DNA of 13,187 nucleotides from an uncultured Methanobrevibacter sp. (GTDB lineage Archaea; Methanobacteriota; Methanobacteria; Methanobacteriales; Methanobacteriaceae): the NCBI GenBank assembly GCA_902782595.1, contig CACZNW010000145.1, positions 1-13,187 of the forward strand, given 5' to 3'. Position numbers and translations under genes: made by a program. Positions 1 through 6,277 of this stretch are shown one piece after another. The notes beneath the pieces are model-generated. The model was not told where the DNA came from. It saw nothing but the letters and a program-made list of their open reading frames with translations, and did no database searches. The first letter of the stretch is position 1. Each line of letters begins with the position of its first letter.

Positions 1-150
1 AAGTCCTTTTGTGTTTTGTTTGTGTACTATGGTTTTCTATGGGAATTTCATTTCGCTGCAAGCCTTCTATTACAATTATTACTTACTATTTTTATCGGTT
101 TTTTCTATTATTCTTATCTACCTTTTAGGTCATTATATTTAAATATCTAA
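1..150 (+). CDS. possible C-terminal end of an upstream gene (partial, doubtful)
   Basis: Reading from base 1 in frame 1 there is no stop until TAA at 148-150, giving 49 residues of mostly hydrophobic character with runs such as SLLLQLLLTIFIGFF. This could be the tail of a membrane protein whose start lies left of the window. The strand is very T-rich here, however, and T-rich DNA gives few stops and many Phe/Leu/Tyr codons by chance. Bases 88-120 (ATTTTTATCGG then a T6 run) also resemble an archaeal U-rich transcription terminator for an upstream plus-strand gene. I recognise no family and regard non-coding 3' sequence as at least equally likely. Confidence 0.2.
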   Translation, partial: KSFCVLFVYYGFLWEFHFAASLLLQLLLTIFIGFFYYSYLPFRSLYLNI

Positions 151-285
151 ATATCTAAATTAATTATTAATAATTTCCGCATTAACTTTCCCAATGACAT
201 GTTGATTAAAATTGTGAGTTGATGTGTGTACTCAATTTAGTGAGGTATTTCAATATTAATACATTATTGAATTTTTGTGATTTTT
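151..285 (+). promoter_or_regulatory. AT-rich region upstream of cimA with candidate promoter
   Basis: With the 49-codon open stretch before it, about 285 bases lie ahead of cimA. It holds 2.5 copies of the octamer AAATATCT (141-160), a TATA-like TTATATTT at 133-140, and an imperfect stem (209-219 against 230-238, 10-base loop, two bulged bases). A second TATA-like stretch, ATATTAAT at 253-260, lies about 25-30 bases before the cimA ATG and would give a nearly leaderless mRNA. That second box lies inside an inverted repeat, TTCAATA (249-255) and TATTGAA (265-271), which could be an operator. Which TATA is used cannot be decided from sequence. No tRNA or known riboswitch was recognised. Confidence 0.35.
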
Positions 286-1755
286 ATGAACATTAAAGTA
301 TTAGATACAACATTGCGTGACGGGGAGCAGACTCCAGGTGTTTCTTTAACTCCATTGGAGAAACTAAGGATTGCTACAAAACTTGATGAAATTGGAATCG
401 ATTTTATTGAAGCAGGTTCTGCAATCACTTCCGAAGGAGAGAGGGAATCCATTAAAGAAATTACTAAACAGGGATTCAATGCTGAAATTTTAAGTTTTTC
501 AAGACCATTAACTGTTGATATTGATTTCTGCATCGACTGTGATGTTGACGCTGTAAATCTGGTAGTTCCTACTTCTGATTTGCATATATCAGATAAATTA
601 AACACAACCCGTGACAAACTCATTGATTTATCCAATGATGCTGTAGATTACTGCAAAGATCATGGGTTGATAGTGGAGTTGTCAGCTGAAGATGCTTCCA
701 GAAGTGATTTTGATTTTTTAAAACGTGTTTTTTCAAATGCAATTGATCATGATGTCGATAGGCTTTGTGTATGTGATACTGTGGGTATTTTAACTCCGGA
801 TTCTTCTTTTAACCTGTTTTCTCAATTGAATGATTTGTCCCGTCCTGTTTCATGTCATTGTCATAATGATTTTGGTCTTGCTGTAGCAAATACTCTATCG
901 GCAATTAAGGGAGGGGCCCGTGAAATCCATACCACCATCAACGGTATTGGGGAGCGCGCTGGCAATACTTCTTTTGAGGAGTGTGTTGTTGGAATTGACC
1001 GTTTGCTTGCGGAATTTTCCACCAATGTAAAAATCAGTGAAATTTATGATATTTCCAAACTAGTTGCAAGATCTACCGGAGTATATATTCAGCCCAATAA
1101 AGCAATCGTTGGTGAAAATGCATTTGCTCATGAATCAGGTATTCATTCTGATGGTATTATTAAGAATTCCGCTACTTATGAACCGATTACTCCCGAACTT
1201 GTAGGACGTAAGCGCAAGTTTATTCTAGGCAAGCATATGGGTACCCACGGTCTTGATTCCAGATTAAAGGAACTGGGCTTGAATGTAAATAAAGACCAGT
1301 TAAATCAAATCTGCACAGACATTAAGGATCTGGCCGACAAGGGCAAAACAGTTACCGATGTTGATTTGCAGGCAATTGCAGATAATGTTTTACAAATCAA
1401 TCATGAAGACAGAATTAAACTTGATGAGGTGACTATAGTTTCTGGAAATAAGGTCATGCCAACTGCTTCTGTTAAAATAACCATTGACAATGAGGAAATT
1501 CTTAATGCGGGAGTTGGTGTGGGTCCTGTTGATGCCGCTATTAATGCTTTAAAATCTTTGAATATCTTTAAGGACATAGATTTAATTGAGTATCACGTAG
1601 ATGCAATTACCGGAGGTACGGATGCTTTCATTGATGTTATTATCAAATTGCAGCAGGCTGATAAGGTTGTCTCTGCAAGAGGTACTGAACCGGATATTAT
1701 CAATGCCAGCGTAAAAGCATATATTGCCGGTGTAAACAGACTGTTGAGAGGTTAA
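286..1755 (+). CDS. cimA: (R)-citramalate synthase
   Basis: CimA condenses pyruvate with acetyl-CoA to (R)-citramalate, the first step of the threonine-independent isoleucine route in methanogens. The 489-residue protein has the DRE-TIM barrel signature DTTLRDGEQTPG at residues 7-18, the metal-binding HCHND at 191-195 and NGIGERAGN at 219-227. A C-terminal LeuA-type regulatory domain (about 365-489) contains GVGPVDAAINAL. Length and sequence resemble the CimA of Methanocaldococcus jannaschii as I remember it throughout. 2-isopropylmalate synthase (LeuA) and the homocitrate synthase AksA are paralogues; AksA is shorter and lacks the regulatory domain. An in-frame GTG at 277 would add three residues, but the GTGA there sits 5 bases before the ATG at 286 and reads better as a ribosome-binding site. 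cgi121 follows after two bases. Confidence 0.88.
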   Translation: MNIKVLDTTLRDGEQTPGVSLTPLEKLRIATKLDEIGIDFIEAGSAITSEGERESIKEITKQGFNAEILSFSRPLTVDIDFCIDCDVDAVNLVVPTSDLHISDKLNTTRDKLIDLSNDAVDYCKDHGLIVELSAEDASRSDFDFLKRVFSNAIDHDVDRLCVCDTVGILTPDSSFNLFSQLNDLSRPVSCHCHNDFGLAVANTLSAIKGGAREIHTTINGIGERAGNTSFEECVVGIDRLLAEFSTNVKISEIYDISKLVARSTGVYIQPNKAIVGENAFAHESGIHSDGIIKNSATYEPITPELVGRKRKFILGKHMGTHGLDSRLKELGLNVNKDQLNQICTDIKDLADKGKTVTDVDLQAIADNVLQINHEDRIKLDEVTIVSGNKVMPTASVKITIDNEEILNAGVGVGPVDAAINALKSLNIFKDIDLIEYHVDAITGGTDAFIDVIIKLQQADKVVSARGTEPDIINASVKAYIAGVNRLLRG

Positions 1756-1757
1756 TC

Positions 1758-2249
1758 ATGTATATGGAAAATATTCAAATATTGGGTTTCCGGGCTAATA
1801 TTGATTCTGTTGAAGATACCCTTAATCAGATTAACTCCATTAAACAGGATGGTGAAATTATTCAGGTTATGAATGCGGATTTTATAGTTTCCAAAAACCA
1901 TATAATTCATGGAGTTAATCAGGCATACCTTGCCTTTAGTCGGGATGAAAATCTTGCCAATGACATCAGTGTTGAAATTGTTTTGAGATGTTCGGCCCAA
2001 AGGCAAATTTCAAAGGCCTTTAAAATCCTTGGGCTTAAAGAGGGTGAAATGCGTTTATGTGTAGTTTTAATTAACTCAAAAGATTACACAAAAGAGCTGT
2101 CTTCAATTTTCACTTTGGATGGCAGTGTTTTTATTTCGGATAATGAAAAATTAATTGAAGCATATGGAATAAGTGATGCTGAAATTGAGAATATGTCTGT
2201 TGAGGATATAATCATTGACCGTATTACTAAACTCACAGTTGATTCCTGA
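1758..2249 (+). CDS. cgi121: KEOPS complex subunit Cgi121
   Basis: Cgi121 is the small accessory subunit of KEOPS, which with Kae1, Bud32 and Pcc1 installs N6-threonylcarbamoyl on A37 of ANN-decoding tRNAs. It binds Bud32 and the tRNA 3' end. The 163-residue protein carries the typical stretch VMNADFIVSKNHIIHGVNQA near residues 36-55, closely resembling the M. jannaschii homologue as I recall it, followed by the conserved segment EIVLRCSAQRQISKAFKILG. The ATG at 1758 is preceded by GAGAGGT (1746-1752) with 5 bases of spacing; a second ATG at 1764 is less well placed. The start is two bases after the cimA stop, so the two are almost surely co-transcribed. Its last 17 bases overlap the 3' end of the convergent gene on the other strand. 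Confidence 0.83.
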   Translation: MYMENIQILGFRANIDSVEDTLNQINSIKQDGEIIQVMNADFIVSKNHIIHGVNQAYLAFSRDENLANDISVEIVLRCSAQRQISKAFKILGLKEGEMRLCVVLINSKDYTKELSSIFTLDGSVFISDNEKLIEAYGISDAEIENMSVEDIIIDRITKLTVDS

Positions 2250-3180
2250 CCGCATCGATAATTTTATCCAAATATTTATTTTCAAGACATGTATTGTTCA
2301 GATTTTTTATCTCAATGCATATTGCCTTTTGTTTTACACGGTTGTAATTTGGGCAGGTGGTAATAAATCCTTTTTTATCTGTGGTTAGTGTTTTTTTCAA
2401 ATCCCAACATATGGACTTTGCATTATCATTTGGTATAATTACATTTAGCCCCCGTTTAATTGCATGTAATGTGTCGGGTATGTGTTTTTTTACATAAGCC
2501 GTTGCATTTAATGTAACTTCAAGGTTAGATGTAACATTATCAAGTTCATTATCTATACCGCTGCATATAATTTGGGATGTTTTACTTAATTTTTGGGGCA
2601 GTGCAGTTTTTTTGAAAATTTCCCCATCATCGGCTGCAATAAATCCTCCGCTTCCGACATTGATGATTTTGGGAGAACCGGTCGATGCAAGAATGATGTC
2701 TGCATGTTTTCCCAATTTATTTTTTGAATCGCCAATTCCTGCCGATGCATCTTCAATTGTTAAAATGTCATTGTTTCTGCAGTATCTTGTAATTGATCTG
2801 ATGTCCTGCTCGGCACAGTAACCTGCAAAACTGGTAAAAATCAATGCTGATGATTCATCAACTTCCAATTCATCCAGATAATCCGTATTTACCAGTCCCG
2901 AATCGGTTTTTACGGTTATCATGTTTTTGTTTAGGAATCTGGCAATCTGTTTAAATCCGTGCCATCCTCCCTGATCGGGGATGATAATGTCACCTTCAAT
3001 AGCTGAAAGCGCAATAAAAATACTGTTGTTGCCGCTTGAAGTCATTCTGACATGTTCTTTGGTAGTTAAATCCTTTATTTTACTGATGCAGCTTTTTTCA
3101 TAGTCTTTTTTGCAGTTGCCTTTTGCAACTTCAGACATTATCTTTAAGGTTTTATTTGAGGGGGTTTTGAATTTAAACAT
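2233..3180 (-). CDS. DegT/DnrJ-like PLP-dependent enzyme, function unknown
   Basis: This 315-residue protein has the layout of a fold-type I PLP enzyme, nearest to the DegT/DnrJ/EryC1 aminotransferases. A cofactor phosphate-binding-like TSSGNNSIFIAL lies near residue 50. The segment IEDASAGIGD carries the aspartate expected to pair with the pyridine nitrogen (D144). STGSPKIINVGSGG carries a lysine in the Schiff-base position (K171). It is shorter than the usual 360-400 residues, mainly in the C-terminal part. The start is taken at 3180: AGTGA lies a few bases upstream, and an ATG at 3237 would add 19 residues overlapping nre deeply. The ATG overlaps the nre end by 8 bases, implying translational coupling. 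Substrate is unknown: sugar-nucleotide aminotransferase is the generic guess, but no other sugar gene is nearby. Confidence 0.7.
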   Translation of the reverse strand: MFKFKTPSNKTLKIMSEVAKGNCKKDYEKSCISKIKDLTTKEHVRMTSSGNNSIFIALSAIEGDIIIPDQGGWHGFKQIARFLNKNMITVKTDSGLVNTDYLDELEVDESSALIFTSFAGYCAEQDIRSITRYCRNNDILTIEDASAGIGDSKNKLGKHADIILASTGSPKIINVGSGGFIAADDGEIFKKTALPQKLSKTSQIICSGIDNELDNVTSNLEVTLNATAYVKKHIPDTLHAIKRGLNVIIPNDNAKSICWDLKKTLTTDKKGFITTCPNYNRVKQKAICIEIKNLNNTCLENKYLDKIIDAVRNQL

Positions 3181-4354
3181 TGTTTTCACTTTTAAAATAC
3201 ATATCAAGGGTGGTTTGTTTTGTGTGAAGCATCTCATTCAATAATGTTCCGTTTTTAACAAATCTGTTAATCGGAAGTTTAAGTTTGGTTCCGGCATATT
3301 TTAAACAGTCATCCAAGGTTTCAAATTCAATGTAGGGTCTCATCATTGCCTCTTTAATATTTTCCCTTACGTTGAAAACGCCTAATGGGACATAATCTTC
3401 GTAGGCTTCTCTTAAAATAAGTACTCCGGACTGTTTTTTAATTTGGGCGAGATAATCAAGAACCACCATTTTTGCAGTATAATAACATCCTCCGACTCTG
3501 GAATATTCTTTTTTACCTGCATTGGTTTCATAATCTGAAAACATTAACTCTTCATTTTTTATTAATTTAATAAATGCTTCATACCATTCGTATTGCCATT
3601 CTGTTGGCGTAAGAATAATTACATAATAGGTATTCAGCGCTCCGAATTCAAATACTCTGTAAGTGTCAAGAATATCGTATTTCCTGACGTCTTTTAAAAA
3701 TTCATCCGCCAGTGTTGAATCGCAGGCGGTAATTGACCATCGTGTGGGAACAAGTTTTCTTCTGTTTTTAGTTCCGATTGCACCAACGGAAAATGCTTTT
3801 TGCATTGCGGTAAATGGCACATCTTTATTATGCAGATTTAAAACGGCTTCTGTTGCTTTTAAATCAGTGTCATAAAATGTTTTTTCAAGCTGCCTGTCCC
3901 ATCTCACGGCATCAATATCAAATTTCTCAATAACTGCACTCGGACCGTGAGGAGTACTGTCTTCCGTAAGCATTGATCCCCGTGGTCTTCGACCGAATGT
4001 CGCTTCACTGTCAATTGATTTGGATGCAAGTGAGATGTCCTGAAGTTTTTCAACGAAAGGATTTTCCAAATCATCAATTCTAATCAACTGTTTTCCTCTA
4101 ACCAAACCCATTCTGTAGTTGATAATGTCTTCCTGTGTCTTATTCTGCCCGATCCAGTCTTCGGGAGAGTCCATAATATGTGTGTCTCCCATTTGGGAAC
4201 TCATCATTGGTCCGGCATAGACTTTGGGATATGACCATCTTCCGATAAAAACTGAAGGTGGGGTTGTTCCTTCAAGATTTTTCCCAATCTTAACAGATTT
4301 CATTTGGATTTGTTCTGTTAATTTGGCTAAATAAGCATTTTTTGTGGTTTTCAT
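3173..4354 (-). CDS. nre: Nre family DNA repair protein with PCNA-binding motif
   Basis: The 393-residue protein matches the archaeal Nre family, implicated in repair of DNA damage in haloarchaea. Recognisable pieces are PPSVFIGRWSYPKVYAGPM near residues 32-50, FGRRPRGSMLTEDSTPHGPS in the middle third, and a C-terminal KQTTLDMYFKSENNV. QTTLDMYF (380-387) is a PCNA-interacting (PIP) box of the Q-x-x-hydrophobic-x-x-aromatic-aromatic type, six residues from the end, as described for Nre proteins. Many Nre proteins begin with a cysteine-rich zinc finger; none is visible here. The start is taken at ATG 4354; upstream in-frame ATGs at 4384 and 4435 would add an odd hydrophobic leader and the latter would run into guaAb. 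No Shine-Dalgarno is seen, so the message may be leaderless or read through from guaAb. The PLP-enzyme gene overlaps its end. Confidence 0.82.
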   Translation of the reverse strand: MKTTKNAYLAKLTEQIQMKSVKIGKNLEGTTPPSVFIGRWSYPKVYAGPMMSSQMGDTHIMDSPEDWIGQNKTQEDIINYRMGLVRGKQLIRIDDLENPFVEKLQDISLASKSIDSEATFGRRPRGSMLTEDSTPHGPSAVIEKFDIDAVRWDRQLEKTFYDTDLKATEAVLNLHNKDVPFTAMQKAFSVGAIGTKNRRKLVPTRWSITACDSTLADEFLKDVRKYDILDTYRVFEFGALNTYYVIILTPTEWQYEWYEAFIKLIKNEELMFSDYETNAGKKEYSRVGGCYYTAKMVVLDYLAQIKKQSGVLILREAYEDYVPLGVFNVRENIKEAMMRPYIEFETLDDCLKYAGTKLKLPINRFVKNGTLLNEMLHTKQTTLDMYFKSENNV

Positions 4355-4361
4355 AATAATT

Positions 4362-4379
4362 AAAAAAAGTAAAAAAAAA
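4362..4379 (-). terminator. U-rich terminator after guaAb
   Basis: Read on the minus strand, the guaAb stop (4403-4401) is followed about 20 bases later by T9 (4379-4371), AC, then T7 (4368-4362). No hairpin precedes it, which is normal for archaeal intrinsic termination at U tracts. It lies immediately before the nre ATG at 4354, so it probably separates, at least partly, the gua genes from nre and the PLP-enzyme gene. Confidence 0.55.
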
Positions 4380-4400
4380 TACATGGTGCAGTATTTTTTT

Positions 4401-5327
4401 TTAACAGAATTCAATGGTTGCAGGAGGCTTATCACTTATGGATAATGCAACGTGGGTTACTTCTGAAATTTCAGAAGTGATTCTTTTTGAAATGGTTTGT
4501 ATGACTTCCCAAGGAAGTTCGGCAACGGATGCGGTCATAGCATCAATTGAGTTAACTACTCTGACTATAACGAGGTATCCGAAATCTCTCTGGTCTCCTT
4601 TTACTCCGGTAACTTTGGTGTCAGTTAAAACAGCAAAGTATTGCCATACATCCTTGTCTATTCCTGTGGCTTCAATTTCATCACATACGATTTTATTTGC
4701 TTTTCTGCAAACTTCAACATTTTCTCTTGTAAGTGCTCCGACAACACGTACTCCAAGACCGGGTCCTGGGAAAGGCTGTCTGTAAACGGTAGTTGCAGGT
4801 AATCCTAATTCATCACCTATTTCTCTTACTTCATCTTTGTACAGGTCACGAATCGGTTCGCAGAGTTCCAAAACCATTCCGCTTGGAAGGGCTAAATTGT
4901 GGTGGGATTTGATTTCACCTTTGGTTTCAATCCAGTCAGGTGCAATTGTTCCCTGTACCAGATATTTGGCATCGGCTTTTTTAGCTTCCCTTTCAAATAC
5001 ATCGATAAATACTTTTCCGATGATTTTTCTTTTCTCTTCAGGGTCTTCCACGCCTTCAAGTGCGTCCATAAATTCATCTGAAGCGTCAACATAAACAAAG
5101 TTTAGTCTGTCTTTAAAAGTATTGGTTACTTCTTCAACTTCTCCTTCTCTTAAAAGACCATGATTAACAAATATTGCGGTTAAATTATCTCCGATAGCTT
5201 CTTGGACAAGTACTGAACATACAGAACTGTCAACTCCTCCGGACAATGCAATAATTGCCTTTTTATCACCAATCTGTTCTTTAATTTTTGCAACTGATTC
5301 GTCAATAAATTCTTTTGGACTTAACAT
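4401..5327 (-). CDS. guaAb: GMP synthetase, ATP-pyrophosphatase subunit (GuaA subunit B)
   Basis: This subunit adenylylates XMP and, with ammonia from the glutaminase subunit GuaAa, forms GMP. In many archaea the two halves of GuaA are separate proteins, as here. The 308-residue protein shows the PP-loop SGGVDSS at residues 29-35, the substrate-region segment RQPFPGPGLGVRVVGALTRE, and the dimerisation-domain end KPPATIEFC. Length is as expected for archaeal GuaAb (about 305-310). The ATG at 5327 is one base after the stop of the upstream 85-codon gene, and its ribosome-binding site GAGGA is made from the final acidic codons of that gene. An in-frame extension to 5360 would overlap that gene and has no support. 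A U-rich terminator follows. Confidence 0.95.
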   Translation of the reverse strand: MLSPKEFIDESVAKIKEQIGDKKAIIALSGGVDSSVCSVLVQEAIGDNLTAIFVNHGLLREGEVEEVTNTFKDRLNFVYVDASDEFMDALEGVEDPEEKRKIIGKVFIDVFEREAKKADAKYLVQGTIAPDWIETKGEIKSHHNLALPSGMVLELCEPIRDLYKDEVREIGDELGLPATTVYRQPFPGPGLGVRVVGALTRENVEVCRKANKIVCDEIEATGIDKDVWQYFAVLTDTKVTGVKGDQRDFGYLVIVRVVNSIDAMTASVAELPWEVIQTISKRITSEISEVTHVALSISDKPPATIEFC

Positions 5328-5328
5328 T

Positions 5329-5586
5329 TTATTCCTCATCCTCTTCTTCGTAATCTTCAATTGTCTGTTTAATCATGGCTTCCAGACCATTGTCGTTTCC
5401 GGATTCAATGGCTTCGAAGATATCATCGTATTTAACATATTTTTCTAATTTAACAGATTTAGCGCCGATTCCGGAGATTCTAAATCCGTATTCTTCATCA
5501 CCAATCGGAATGTTAATGTACTGTTTTTTCAAACCGGTTTTAAATTCGTTTGCTTTTTCTCTTAAATCATCAGCATTATCAATCAT
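5329..5586 (-). CDS. small acidic protein between the GMP synthetase subunits, unknown function
   Basis: This 85-residue protein matches no family I recognise. It has 23 acidic against 11 basic residues and ends in a nearly pure acidic tail, EDYEEEDEE. The remainder looks folded: a probable N-terminal helix (3-20), a beta-rich middle (QYINIPIGDEEYGFRISGIG, 22-41) and a helical C-terminal half with DDIFEAI and LEAMIKQTI. No cysteines, signal peptide or membrane segment are present. It starts at ATG 5586 with a strong AGGTGG site (5599-5594) that overlaps the guaAa stop, and it ends one base before guaAb. It is therefore co-translated between the two GMP synthetase subunits. A role in assembling or regulating that complex is inference from position only. 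Confidence 0.78.
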   Translation of the reverse strand: MIDNADDLREKANEFKTGLKKQYINIPIGDEEYGFRISGIGAKSVKLEKYVKYDDIFEAIESGNDNGLEAMIKQTIEDYEEEDEE

Positions 5587-5597
5587 TATTATACCAC

Positions 5598-6155
5598 CTA
5601 TTTTTGACAGATTTTATAAAAGTTTTCAAAGATTATTTCTCCTTTTGGGGTATGATGCACTTCGGGGTGGAACTGGATTCCATATATGTCCTTGTCTTTG
5701 TGTTTAAAGGATTCAACATCACATAATGTGGAACTGGCCAGAATTTCAAAATCTTCAGGGATAGTTTTCACTTCATCTTTATGTGAAGACCACACATCCA
5801 TTTCAGGAGCCAAACCTTTAAATAAATTCTCATCATTGTTGATATTAATTTTAACCTGAGCATAACTTTCAGTATCGGAAGTGGTGACTTCACCGCCGTA
5901 GGTCTTAGCAATTAACTGATGGCCAAGACAGATTCCTAAAATTGGAATGTCAAGGTTTTTGATATATTCCTCACTATTGCCCGCACCTTCAAGAGAAGGT
6001 CCTCCACCTAAAATCAGTCCGATAGGATTTTTAGATTTAATTTCTTCAACGCTTAAATCATTTGAAACAAGTTCGGATGGAATTTTAAGGTATTGTAAAC
6101 TTCTAGCGATTCTATGATTATATTGGCCTTTGTTATTAACTACTATGATTGTCAT
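5598..6155 (-). CDS. guaAa: GMP synthetase, glutaminase subunit (GuaA subunit A)
   Basis: This class I glutamine amidotransferase releases ammonia from glutamine for GuaAb to aminate XMP. The 185-residue protein has the oxyanion-region GLILGGGPSLEG, the nucleophile motif GICLGHQ (74-80, Cys76) and the catalytic FHPEVHHT with His163 and Glu165. Length agrees with stand-alone archaeal GuaAa (about 185-190). The start is placed at ATG 6155 because GGAG (6165-6162) lies six bases upstream; an ATG at 6167 and a TTG at 6170 in the same frame would include that site within the gene and have no site of their own. It is the first gene of a tight cluster with the 85-codon gene and guaAb. Stand-alone glutaminase domains can resemble anthranilate or carbamoyl-phosphate synthase subunits, but the guaAb neighbour settles this one. 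Confidence 0.94.
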   Translation of the reverse strand: MTIIVVNNKGQYNHRIARSLQYLKIPSELVSNDLSVEEIKSKNPIGLILGGGPSLEGAGNSEEYIKNLDIPILGICLGHQLIAKTYGGEVTTSDTESYAQVKININNDENLFKGLAPEMDVWSSHKDEVKTIPEDFEILASSTLCDVESFKHKDKDIYGIQFHPEVHHTPKGEIIFENFYKICQK

Positions 6156-6200
6156 GTTATACTCCATCAAAATATAATAATATTATTTTTAGTTTTTTTA

Positions 6201-6210
6201 TTTATTATAG
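6201..6210 (-). promoter_or_regulatory. candidate TATA box for guaAa
   Basis: On the minus strand CTATAATAAA lies 46-55 bases before the guaAa ATG. Initiation about 25 bases downstream would leave a leader of roughly 20-25 bases carrying the GGAG site. The region is uniformly AT-rich, and TATATAAA at 6253-6246 (minus) is an alternative, shared back-to-back with the plus-strand gene. Confidence 0.4.
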
Positions 6211-6232
6211 TTTATTCAAAAACTGAAAAAAT

Positions 6233-6243
6233 TCATCACTTAA
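6233..6243 (+). promoter_or_regulatory. shared promoter element TCATCACTTAA, copy 1
   Basis: TCATCACTTAA lies directly upstream of the TATA box of the 48-codon gene and, in the other direction, upstream of guaAa. The identical 11-mer occurs on the minus strand at 7456-7446, upstream of the trxB TATA candidate. It may include the BRE of this promoter and may also bind a regulator. Confidence 0.35.
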
Positions 6244-6245
6244 AG

Positions 6246-6255
6246 TTTATATATT
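6246..6255 (+). promoter_or_regulatory. TATA box for the 48-codon membrane protein gene
   Basis: TTTATATATT is a near-consensus archaeal TATA box. Its centre is about 28 bases before the ATG at 6278, so transcription would begin at or just before the start codon and the mRNA would be leaderless. This agrees with the lack of any Shine-Dalgarno sequence before that ATG. Confidence 0.65.
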
Positions 6256-6277
6256 ACAACGAATATATTTGAATTAC

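Noticed and set aside
141..160. Tandem AAATATCT repeats considered as a CRISPR-like or iteron array
   Set aside because: Only 2.5 AT-only copies of eight bases without spacers; this is low-complexity intergenic DNA.
264..635. 123-codon minus-strand open frame opposite the start of cimA
   Set aside because: It covers the strongly conserved cimA N terminus on the other strand and has no features of its own.
3181..3237. 19-residue N-terminal extension of the PLP enzyme
   Set aside because: It would overlap nre by more than 60 bases, while the ATG at 3180 has an AGTGA ribosome-binding site and the family-like sequence begins there.
4355..4435. N-terminal extension of Nre giving a hydrophobic leader (MYFFLLFLII)
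   Set aside because: The leader is translated T-tract terminator sequence and partly guaAb, and Nre proteins are cytoplasmic; the ATG at 4354 fits the family better.
4414..4785. 123-codon plus-strand open frame inside guaAb
   Set aside because: It lies wholly opposite guaAb, is low in complexity and resembles no family; the guaAb frame explains the lack of stops.
5375..5707. 110-codon plus-strand open frame across the orf85/guaAa junction
   Set aside because: It runs antisense over two supported genes and their stop and ribosome-binding site; the translation is serine-rich and featureless.
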